From NCBI GenBank assembly GCA_964585575.1, contig CAZPEM010000150.1:1-7840 (forward strand): a stretch of DNA of 7,840 bases, in the 5' to 3' direction. Made by a program: the position numbers and the translations under genes. Each line of letters starts with the position of its first letter. Position 1 is the stretch's first letter. The DNA is from UBA4655 sp964585575. Lineage in GTDB: Bacteria > Planctomycetota > Planctomycetia > Pirellulales > UBA1268. Positions 1 to 5,945 of the stretch are shown in pieces. A model generated the notes under the pieces. The model had not been told where the DNA came from, searched no databases, and was given only the letters and a program-made list of their open reading frames with translations.

Positions 1-565
1 CGGTGCCCCGCAGGTCGAGCGAGGTGAGGCCCGTGAGCCCCTTCAACTGCAGCAGCCCCTCGTCGGTGAGCGAGCCTCCCGAGAGGTCGAGCGTCGCGAG
101 GTCCTTGAGCGACTCGGCCCGGAAGCCGAGCAGGATCGCGAACAGGTCGTCGGCCGCCGGGCCGCGCAGCCGCACGGTCACGAGCTTGTCGGCGACGCGG
201 GCGAAGTCCTCGCCGAATGACTTCTCGAGCCAGTCGGTCTCCTCCATCTCGATCTCTCCGCCTCGTTCGATCGTCTCGGTGACCACCTCCTGCTGGTGGG
301 AGTAGGAGTCGATCTTGGCGGCGAGCCACTCGAGCTTGCCGGCCTTGAAGCGGACGTAGTCGTTGGCCTCCTCGAACGCCTTCTGGAGGCGGATGAACTC
401 CTGCGGATCGCCGCCCCGGTCGGGGTGCAGGATGCGGGCGCGGGCCATGTAGGCCTGCTTGACGTCCTCAGCGGTGACCGGTGGCAACAGACCGAGCACC
501 TTCAGGCACGCGGGCATGTCGCCGGCGGCGGAAGGGGTCGCGGACGTTTTCGGCTTCTGCGTCAT
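1..565 (-). CDS. J-domain protein with C-terminal leucine-rich repeats (partial, 5' part)
   Basis: Only the first 188 codons lie in the window; the gene runs off the left edge. Residues about 20-71 form a J domain, with the diagnostic HPD tripeptide at 47-49 followed by GGDPQEF and a closing helix (LQKAFEEAND). J domains stimulate Hsp70 (DnaK) ATPase, so a cytosolic co-chaperone role follows from the family. No DnaJ-type Gly/Phe region or zinc finger is seen. Residues 72-150 are a charged linker region of no recognised fold, and from about 151 leucine-rich repeats begin (LKDLATLDLSGGSLTDEGLL), the L-T-D-E-G-L type frequent in planctomycetes. Start: ATG at 565 was chosen; an in-frame ATG at 580 would add five residues. 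Neither has a Shine-Dalgarno, and a TATGAT box at 576-581 favours 565. It is divergent from the SurA-like gene. J-domain identity is strong; the partner and the role of the repeats are unknown. Confidence 0.85.
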   Translation of the reverse strand, partial: MTQKPKTSATPSAAGDMPACLKVLGLLPPVTAEDVKQAYMARARILHPDRGGDPQEFIRLQKAFEEANDYVRFKAGKLEWLAAKIDSYSHQQEVVTETIERGGEIEMEETDWLEKSFGEDFARVADKLVTVRLRGPAADDLFAILLGFRAESLKDLATLDLSGGSLTDEGLLQLKGLTGLTSLDLRGT

Positions 566-575
566 GGCGGAGGGG

Positions 576-581
576 ATCATA
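576..581 (-). promoter_or_regulatory. Candidate -10 box for the J-domain gene (near-leaderless transcript)
   Basis: Read on the minus strand this is TATGAT, five of six matches to TATAAT. No convincing -35 hexamer lies 16-18 bases upstream. If used, transcription would begin near 568-569, only 3-4 bases before the ATG at 565. That would explain the missing ribosome binding site and would exclude the alternative ATG at 580, which overlaps the box. Inferred from sequence only. Confidence 0.3.
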
Positions 582-738
582 CGCGACCCGGACGGCCGGG
601 GCACCGTTCGGCCGGGCGACGGCGCAGTTTGGGGAACAGAGGCGACTGGCCGGCCGCGGTTCCGAGATTGCGGCATCTACCGGAAACCACTAGCTTTCCG
701 GGGATCCGTTGCAGGGATCGCGACGGATTCGATGCGTC

Positions 739-745
739 AAGGAGG
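739..745 (+). promoter_or_regulatory. Shine-Dalgarno of the SurA-like gene
   Basis: AAGGAGG lies six bases before the ATG at 752, a near-perfect match to the 16S anti-SD. It decides the start of the downstream gene against the much longer upstream extension of the same reading frame. Confidence 0.85.
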
Positions 746-751
746 GTAGTC

Positions 752-2803
752 ATGCACCGATGGTGGAACGGGCTCCGACCGGTCTCGTGGAAGGCACGCG
801 GTTGGTGGAAGGAAGTCGGCGCGTTCCTCCTCGTCATCGCCGCCTGCATCGGCTGGCGGCTGGCGACCGGACCGGCTCGGGCGACCGCCCAACCGCCCGT
901 CGCGAAGCCCGCGGCCGGCCCGCGCGAGGCGGGCAAACCCGCCGGGAAGCCCGCTGTCGCCGCGCTCGTCAACGGGACGGCCATCGGCTGGGAGCAGCTG
1001 ACGGCCGAGGCGGTCGCCCGCCACGGCGACGCCGCGCTCGATTCGCTCGTCAACCGCGCGATCATCGAGCAGGCCTGTGCCCGGCGAGGGGTCACCGTCT
1101 CCGCCGCGGAGGTGTCGGCTGAGATCGACGGCATGGCCAAACGCTTCGGCCTGCCGCGCGAGCGTTTCCTCGAACTCATCCAGCAGGAGCGGGGCTTCGG
1201 TGAAAAGCAGTATTCGAACGAGATCATCTGGCCGATGCTCGCGCTTCGCAGGCTCGCCCGCGGAACCGTGCAACCGACGCCGGCCCAGGTCCAGGCAGCC
1301 TTCGAGTCGCGATTCGGACCGGCCGTGAAGGCGAGGATCATCGTGGCCCGGACCCTCGACGAAGCGAAGAAGCTCCGCGGACTCGCCGTCGCGAAGCCGG
1401 AGGAGTTCGGGGCGATCGCGAGGCGATCCTCCGTCGATGTCGGCACCGCGAGCGCCAGCGGCTGGGTGCAGCCCATCCGCCGGCACACCGGCGACGCGGC
1501 CTTCGAGAAGGCGGCTTTCGCGCTGCGCGATGGGGAGATCTCCGACGTCATCCAGGTCGCCGATCAGTTCATCGTGCTCAAGTGCGAGGGACACCTTCCG
1601 GCCTCCGGCGAGAAGCTCGAGAACGTCCGCGACAAGCTCGTCGCGGAGCTTTCGGAACAGGCTTCCCGTGCGGCTGCCGCCGAGTTGTTTCGCACGCTCG
1701 AGCGGCAGGCGAAGGTCGAAAAACATCTCGACACCGCCTCCCCGACGGCCCTGTCCCCCGGCACGGCAGCGACCGTGGACGGGATCGCGATTCCCACCGA
1801 GACCGTGGCCGCCACATGCCTCGAGCGGCACGGCGAGGAGGTGCTCGAGATCCTCGTCACCAAGACGCTCGTCTCCCAGGCGCTTTCGCGGCAGAAGCTC
1901 ACCGTCGAGCCCGCCGACGTCAATCAGGAAATCGATCGGGCCGCCAGGTCGCTCGGCTTCACGAAGCAGGACGGCTCGGCCGACGTCGATGCCTGGCTCC
2001 GGAGGGTCACCCAGGAAGACAAGGTTCCGATGCGGCATTACATCGACGACATCGTCCGCCCGACCGTCGCGCTCAAGAAGCTCGTCGGCCCCGTGACCAT
2101 CACGAACGAGGACGTCGGCAAGGCGTATGAGGCGACCTTCGGCCCGCGGGCCCGCTGCCGCATGATCGTGCTCGACAGCCAGCGACGGGCCCAGGAGGTC
2201 TGGCAGCTCGCCCGTCAGCAGCCGACGCCCGAGTTCATCGGCGACCTCGCCGAGAAATACTCCGCCGACCCGGCGAGTCGGGCCCTCCGCGGCGAGGTGC
2301 CGCCGATCCAGCGGTACGGCGGCCAGCCGACGCTCGAGCGGGAGGCCTTTGCGCTCAAGCCCGGAGAGGTGTCGGGCATCGTTCAGGTGGCCGACCGGTT
2401 CATGATCCTCTTTCTGGAGGGATACACCTCGCCGATGAAGGTGACGCTCGAGGAGGTGAAGCAGGACCTCAAGGACGACATCCACGAGAAGAAGCAGCGG
2501 ATCGAGATGACGCGGTTCTTCACCTACCTGAGGGAGGGCGCGTCGATCGACAACTTCCTCGCCGGCACGAGCCAGACCCCGAGCCAGCATTCGCCGCCCC
2601 CAACGGCCGGCATGCCGCCGGCGAAGGTCCCCACGCCGGCCGACCTCCTGCCGGGCCGGGAGCCGCTCTTGCCGCGGGCGGAGTCGGAGGCCCTCGCCAG
2701 GCCGCGGGCGGGCAGCCGGATCGGCCAGCCGGCAGCGGCCGGAAAGCCGCAGGCCGGCGGAGGCGTCGTGCCGGCGTCGCTCGACGCCCCCGCCGTCAAG
2801 TAG
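752..2803 (+). CDS. Exported SurA/PpiC-like peptidylprolyl isomerase-family chaperone with two tandem units
   Basis: 683 residues. The N-terminus is basic and Trp-rich (1-21), followed by a hydrophobic segment at 22-37 and then A-T-A before Q47. It is therefore a signal peptide cleaved near 46/47 or a signal anchor, and the body should be outside the cytoplasm. Two homologous units follow: 69-303 and 338-582. Each has a SurA-N-like helical part opening with A-x-V-[ND]-G-x-A-I, then a parvulin-like domain (about 176-281 and 449-558) ending in FALRDGEISDVIQVAD or FALKPGEVSGIVQVAD. Residues 604-683 are a Pro/Ala/Gly-rich, probably disordered tail. SurA-type proteins hold and fold secreted or outer-membrane proteins. 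The histidines usual at the first strand (HILV) and the last strand (GYHII) of parvulins are absent in both units (RIIV/RMIV; QFIVLK/RFMILF), so catalytic activity is doubtful and a chaperone role is more likely. The aminotransferase gene starts 11 bases downstream. Family call is good; substrate unknown. Confidence 0.85.
   Translation: MHRWWNGLRPVSWKARGWWKEVGAFLLVIAACIGWRLATGPARATAQPPVAKPAAGPREAGKPAGKPAVAALVNGTAIGWEQLTAEAVARHGDAALDSLVNRAIIEQACARRGVTVSAAEVSAEIDGMAKRFGLPRERFLELIQQERGFGEKQYSNEIIWPMLALRRLARGTVQPTPAQVQAAFESRFGPAVKARIIVARTLDEAKKLRGLAVAKPEEFGAIARRSSVDVGTASASGWVQPIRRHTGDAAFEKAAFALRDGEISDVIQVADQFIVLKCEGHLPASGEKLENVRDKLVAELSEQASRAAAAELFRTLERQAKVEKHLDTASPTALSPGTAATVDGIAIPTETVAATCLERHGEEVLEILVTKTLVSQALSRQKLTVEPADVNQEIDRAARSLGFTKQDGSADVDAWLRRVTQEDKVPMRHYIDDIVRPTVALKKLVGPVTITNEDVGKAYEATFGPRARCRMIVLDSQRRAQEVWQLARQQPTPEFIGDLAEKYSADPASRALRGEVPPIQRYGGQPTLEREAFALKPGEVSGIVQVADRFMILFLEGYTSPMKVTLEEVKQDLKDDIHEKKQRIEMTRFFTYLREGASIDNFLAGTSQTPSQHSPPPTAGMPPAKVPTPADLLPGREPLLPRAESEALARPRAGSRIGQPAAAGKPQAGGGVVPASLDAPAVK
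956..2497 (+). repeat. Tandem duplication inside the SurA-like gene (two chaperone-parvulin units)
   Basis: Codons 69-303 (956-1660) and 338-582 (1763-2497) encode the same order of elements. Matching pairs include VNGTAI / VDGIAI, ARHGDAALDSLV / ERHGEEVLEILV, VSAEIDGMAKRFG / VNQEIDRAARSLG, AFESRFGP / AYEATFGP and IQVADQFIVL / VQVADRFMIL. The similarity is at protein level and the DNA has diverged, so the duplication is old. The second unit carries a short insertion around residues 405-411. Confidence 0.8.
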
Positions 2804-2814
2804 AATCCACGATC

Positions 2815-4101
2815 ATGACAGATCATCTACGCGGCCCTGCCGCCCCCGACGCCCGTGCCGAGGACGGCACGAGCCCGGCCGACATCGAGACGCCGTTCGA
2901 GATTTCGGTATCCGACCGCATCAAGCAGCTGCCCCCCTACCTCTTCGCGCGGATCAACCAGCTCACGTACCAGAAGCGTCGTGCCGGCAACGACGTCATC
3001 GACATGAGCATGGGAAACCCGTCCGACCCGCCAAGCCAACGGGTCATCGACAAGCTCGCCGAGGCCGCGAACGATCCGCGGAACCACGGCTACGCGCCGG
3101 CGCTGGGCATCATGAGCCTGCGGCGGGAGGTGGCCTCGCGGTATCTCACGAAGTGGGGCGTGCGGCTCGATCCGGAGAGCGAGGTGATCGGCACGCTCGG
3201 CAGCAAGGAGGGATACGGCCACCTCTGCCTGGCGATGGTCGGGCCCGGCGATGCCGTCGTCGTGCCGGCCCCGTCCTATCCGGCGCACGTCTACGGCGTT
3301 GCCCTGGCGAGCGCCCGGGCCATCCCGATCGACACGATGGACCCCGCCCGCTTCCTCTCCGACGTGGCGCGGACCTGCGAGACCGATCGACCGAAGATCG
3401 TCGTCGTGAACTTCCCGCACAATCCGACGGCCACGGTGGTCGAGGCCGACTTCTACCGCGACGTCGTGAAGCTCGCGAAGCGGTACGGTTTCATGCTCGT
3501 TTCCGACCTCGCCTACGCCGACGTCACCTTCGACGGCTACGTCGCGCCGAGCCTGCTGTCGATCGAGGGCGCCCGAAAGTACGCCGTCGAGTTCACGACC
3601 ATGAGCAAGGGCTTCAACATGGCCGGCTGGCGTGTGGGATTCTGTGCCGGAAACCGCGAGATCGTGCGGGCCCTCGGCACGATCAAAACCTACTACGACT
3701 ACGGCATGTTCCGGCCGATCCAGATCGCGGCCATCATGGCGATGCGGCACGGCGAGGCCGACGTCGCGGCCCAGTCGAAGGTCTACCAGCGGCGGCGAGA
3801 CGTGCTTTGCGACGGCCTCGCGAGAATCGGCTGGCCGGTCACGGTGCCGAAGGCGAGCATGTTCGTCTGGGCCAGGATGCCCGAGCCGTTCGCGAGCCGG
3901 ATGACGAGCATGGACTTCGCGACGAAGCTGCTCGAAGAGGCCGACGTGGCGGTCAGCCCAGGTGCGGGATTCGGCGCGTCCGGCGAGGGGTATGTCCGCC
4001 TGGCGCTCATCGAAAACGAGAACCGGCTCCGCCAGGCCGTCCGGCAGATCGGCCGGGCGCTCGGCGACGAACTGAAGACCGCGACCGCCCGCGCCGGCTG
4101 A
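2815..4101 (+). CDS. alaC: Pyridoxal-phosphate aminotransferase, AlaC / LL-diaminopimelate aminotransferase type
   Basis: 428 residues, close to the usual size plus an extra N-terminal stretch of about 30 residues. Fold-type I aminotransferase motifs are all present: SMGNPSDP near 65-72, GSKEGYGHL at 129-137, PAPSYPAHVYG at 151-161, NFPHNPTA at 199-206 (N203 contacts the cofactor ring), DLAYADV at 231-237 (D231, Y234), and TMSKGFNMAGWRVGF at 262-276 with K265 the expected Schiff-base lysine. R396 in GYVRLAL is the expected substrate-carboxylate arginine. The KASMFVWARMPEPFA block resembles E. coli AlaC, a glutamate-pyruvate transaminase making alanine. Relatives are often named LL-diaminopimelate aminotransferase, so the physiological substrate cannot be settled from sequence. 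No Shine-Dalgarno precedes the ATG, and the 11-base gap from the upstream stop suggests one transcript with translational coupling. The gene ends just before the assembly gap. Confidence 0.9.
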   Translation: MTDHLRGPAAPDARAEDGTSPADIETPFEISVSDRIKQLPPYLFARINQLTYQKRRAGNDVIDMSMGNPSDPPSQRVIDKLAEAANDPRNHGYAPALGIMSLRREVASRYLTKWGVRLDPESEVIGTLGSKEGYGHLCLAMVGPGDAVVVPAPSYPAHVYGVALASARAIPIDTMDPARFLSDVARTCETDRPKIVVVNFPHNPTATVVEADFYRDVVKLAKRYGFMLVSDLAYADVTFDGYVAPSLLSIEGARKYAVEFTTMSKGFNMAGWRVGFCAGNREIVRALGTIKTYYDYGMFRPIQIAAIMAMRHGEADVAAQSKVYQRRRDVLCDGLARIGWPVTVPKASMFVWARMPEPFASRMTSMDFATKLLEEADVAVSPGAGFGASGEGYVRLALIENENRLRQAVRQIGRALGDELKTATARAG

Positions 4102-4108
4102 CGGCCGG

Positions 4109-4208
4109 NNNNNNNNNNNNNNNNNNNNNNNNNNNNNNNNNNNNNNNNNNNNNNNNNNNNNNNNNNNNNNNNNNNNNNNNNNNNNNNNNNNNNNNNNNNN
4201 NNNNNNNN
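4109..4208. other. Assembly gap: exactly 100 N
   Basis: A run of exactly 100 unknown bases, the usual placeholder for a gap of unknown size. It lies between two genes that converge, so bidirectional terminators are expected in the missing part, but a small gene could also be missing. The flanking known bases (4102-4108 and 4209-4216) hold nothing else. Any reading frame drawn across it is meaningless. Confidence 0.97.
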
Positions 4209-4216
4209 CCGCAACG

Positions 4217-5716
4217 CTACCCCAGCTCCGCCGGGATCTCCTCGCTCGCGGCGGCCTCGCGGAGCTTCTCGAGCGCCTTCGCCTCGATCTGACGGACCCG
4301 CTCCTTCGTGACACCGAGGGCCGAACCGACCTCCTTGAGCGTCTGCGGCTCGTGCACGTGGTCGAGGCCGTACCGACGGATGATGATCGTCTGCTCGCGG
4401 GCGTCGAGCCGATCGAGGAAGCGTCCGACCTGTGTCATGCGGTCGCTCTCGTCGATCCGCTGCTGCGTCACGTCGCCCCTGACGTCGGTCGCGGACTGGA
4501 GCATGTCCATGTCGGCGGCCCGGAACCGCTCCCGCCGCTTGTGCTCGTCGGGAATCGTCCGGGCGTAGTTCTTCATGATCGCCCACGAGGCGTAGGTGGA
4601 GAACTTGTTGCCGCGGGCGTAGTCGAACTTCTCCACCGCGCGAATGAGCGACATGTTGCCGTCGCTCACGAGGTCGAAGAAGCTGTCGGCAGGCCCTACC
4701 CGCCGCTTGGCGATCGAAACGACGAGCCGGAGGTTCGACCGCACGATCCGATTCTTGAGTTCCACGATTTCGCCGTAGAGCTTCTCGATCTGATCCATGA
4801 GACGGCTGTTGGGCCGCTCGACGTCGAGCTCCTCACGGAGGCGAGAAGCCTTGTGCTTCAGGTAGTTCATCTTCCTGAACAGCCACACCTCCTGCTCCCG
4901 CGACAGGAGCGGAACCTCGTACAGGCTCGCGAGGTACGCCGGCAGCCCGGAGGGCCGGCGGACACGCTTCGACGGCTCGTCGAGGCCGGGGAAGGGCTGA
5001 CTCACCACCTTCTCGGCGCTCTTGCGGGAGAAAAGGGCGTTGGGAATGAAGTCGAGGGGCAGCTTCTGGATCGCCACGGCCCGCTGCGACTGGATCACCC
5101 GGTAGATGCTCGCCTTGCTTCGGCGATACCGTCTGGCGATCGACTCGACCGACTCGCCGCCGAGGTGCTGCTGGAAGATCCGCTCGCACGACTCCGGCCG
5201 CAGCCGGCCGTCGGCATGCGGAAACACCGCCGTCTCCGGATGGGACTGGTCGTGCTCCTTGATCGTGTAGCGAATCGTTTCGACACTCCGATTCAGTCGC
5301 CGAGCGATGCGACGATGCGTGTCAGCGGGGCTCGCTCCGGCAGCGGCGAGCCTCCTCGCCCAGCCGAGAATCCGGTCCTTCTCCTCGCCGGAGAGCTGGC
5401 TGAACCGGCTGCCCCGCTCGATCCGCACCGGGTTTTCCTCGATGAACCGATCGACGGCGGTCGCCAGGAAGCCGACCCGCGTGCGGCCTCCCACCCGGTA
5501 GCGGCCGGCCACGAGTCCGTGCTCCCTCCACCGCGAAATCGTCTTCGTGGAGACGTTGAAACGCTTCGCGAGATCTTCGATGGTGAGGACCTCTTCGTCC
5601 ACGGCGTCCACGACGCCGCGGCTCTCCGCGAAACCGCCATCCGCGGCCGAAGCGGCCGTGGATTCCCTGAACAGCCGGATTCCATTCACGGCATTCATGT
5701 GATGATTGATTTGCAT
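4217..5716 (-). CDS. Sigma-70-family RNA polymerase sigma factor with three N-terminal helix-turn-helix segments
   Basis: 499 residues. HTH 1 (43-92) is MerR/excisionase-like: LTIEDLAKRFNVSTKTISRW, then GGRTRVGF. HTH-like segments 2 (about 110-155, RIARRLNRSVETIRYTI) and 3 (about 172-209, SIARRYRRSKASIYRVI) follow. The sigma core starts with region 1.2 (258-294, GLPAYLASLYEVPLLSREQE). Region 2 is about 322-387, with NLRLVVSIAKRR, DLVSDGNMSLIRAVEKFDY and KFSTYASW. Region 4 is about 432-488, with LKEVGSALGVTKERVRQIEA. Region 3 is not recognisable: only about 50 residues link 2.4 to 4. By family it binds core RNA polymerase and selects promoters. The -35-reading residues of region 4.2 are conserved (K471, E472, R475, Q476), but the -10 readers of region 2.4 are changed (K382 and A385 where E. 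coli RpoD has Q437 and T440; R386 kept). The start at 5716 has GGAGG six bases upstream. Core identity is firm; the regulon and the role of the HTHs are unknown. Confidence 0.92.
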   Translation of the reverse strand: MQINHHMNAVNGIRLFRESTAASAADGGFAESRGVVDAVDEEVLTIEDLAKRFNVSTKTISRWREHGLVAGRYRVGGRTRVGFLATAVDRFIEENPVRIERGSRFSQLSGEEKDRILGWARRLAAAGASPADTHRRIARRLNRSVETIRYTIKEHDQSHPETAVFPHADGRLRPESCERIFQQHLGGESVESIARRYRRSKASIYRVIQSQRAVAIQKLPLDFIPNALFSRKSAEKVVSQPFPGLDEPSKRVRRPSGLPAYLASLYEVPLLSREQEVWLFRKMNYLKHKASRLREELDVERPNSRLMDQIEKLYGEIVELKNRIVRSNLRLVVSIAKRRVGPADSFFDLVSDGNMSLIRAVEKFDYARGNKFSTYASWAIMKNYARTIPDEHKRRERFRAADMDMLQSATDVRGDVTQQRIDESDRMTQVGRFLDRLDAREQTIIIRRYGLDHVHEPQTLKEVGSALGVTKERVRQIEAKALEKLREAAASEEIPAELG

Positions 5717-5722
5717 GACACA

Positions 5723-5727
5723 CCTCC
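5723..5727 (-). promoter_or_regulatory. Shine-Dalgarno of the sigma factor gene
   Basis: GGAGG on the minus strand, six bases before the ATG at 5716. It fixes the start there rather than at Met7 of the same frame or at far-upstream ATGs in a frame that stays open into the divergent gene. Confidence 0.8.
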
Positions 5728-5777
5728 GAGTCGCCAGTGGACGTCCGTGATCCCCAGACTGCCTCGCGAACGCCAGA

Positions 5778-5783
5778 GTTATA
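5778..5783 (-). promoter_or_regulatory. Candidate -10 box of the sigma factor gene
   Basis: TATAAC on the minus strand, five of six matches to TATAAT, in an otherwise GC-rich stretch. It would place the transcript start near 5771 and give a leader of about 55 bases. The -35 position (GAACCA) does not match consensus, so an activator or another sigma factor may be needed, or the box is chance. Confidence 0.35.
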
Positions 5784-5786
5784 CGC

Positions 5787-5804
5787 ACCTCCCCCGGGGG
5801 TGGT
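5787..5804. promoter_or_regulatory. Near-perfect 18-base palindrome, candidate operator upstream of the sigma gene
   Basis: The core CCCCCGGGGG (5791-5800) is a perfect 10-base palindrome. Extending to ACCT...TGGT gives eight of nine paired positions. It lies four bases upstream of the TATAAC box, where the spacer of the sigma gene promoter would be, so a bound dimer would block RNA polymerase. GC-rich background makes a chance match possible. Confidence 0.3.
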
Positions 5805-5945
5805 TCTGCCGCCACGACGCCGGCTTCAGTTTTTTTCCCGACACCCGTCCAACCGGCCCGAACACCCCCCGAAACCACCCATTCTTCCCGAATTTCGAAG
5901 ATGGACACTTGGTACGGGTGGCTGGAAAAGCCGATTTCTCCTGCC

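Larger units (their letters stand above)
566..751. other. Divergent intergenic region between the J-domain and SurA-like genes
   Basis: These 186 bases separate two divergent genes and should hold both promoters. The minus-strand TATGAT is listed separately. For the plus strand the best pair found is weak: TTGCGG at 668-673, a 17-base spacer, then TAGCTT at 691-696 (three of six matches). The open plus-strand reading frame that crosses this stretch in phase with the SurA-like gene is a GC-rich extension; the ribosome site at 739-745 places the real start at 752. Confidence 0.5.
5717..5945. other. Divergent intergenic region between the sigma factor and the secreted-protein gene
   Basis: Contains the sigma-gene ribosome site, the TATAAC box and the palindrome listed separately, and a run of seven T at 5830-5836. 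No clear plus-strand promoter was recognised for the downstream gene. If that gene starts at its earlier ATG (5901), the region ends there instead. Confidence 0.45.

Noticed and set aside
296..751. Open plus-strand extension upstream of the SurA-like gene
   Set aside because: It is antisense to the J-domain gene and crosses the divergent promoter region. A strong AAGGAGG at 739-745 marks the true start at 752, which is followed by a signal-type N-terminus.
737..2590. 617-codon minus-strand open frame opposite the SurA-like gene
   Set aside because: Low-complexity Arg/Leu/Gly/Asp composition typical of an antisense shadow in GC-rich DNA. The plus strand carries recognisable domains over the same bases.
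2827..4314. Minus-strand open frame across the aminotransferase and the N run
   Set aside because: It includes the 100-base placeholder and is antisense to a clear aminotransferase, so its continuity is an artefact.
4352..4400. Possibility that the sigma gene's C-terminus is truncated by the assembly gap
   Set aside because: A TAG stop (4217-4219) is present before the gap, about 11 residues after region 4.2 ends, a normal distance for the family.
5830..5836. Run of seven T as an intrinsic terminator
   Set aside because: No stable hairpin was found directly before it, and no plus-strand gene ends upstream; it sits between divergent genes.
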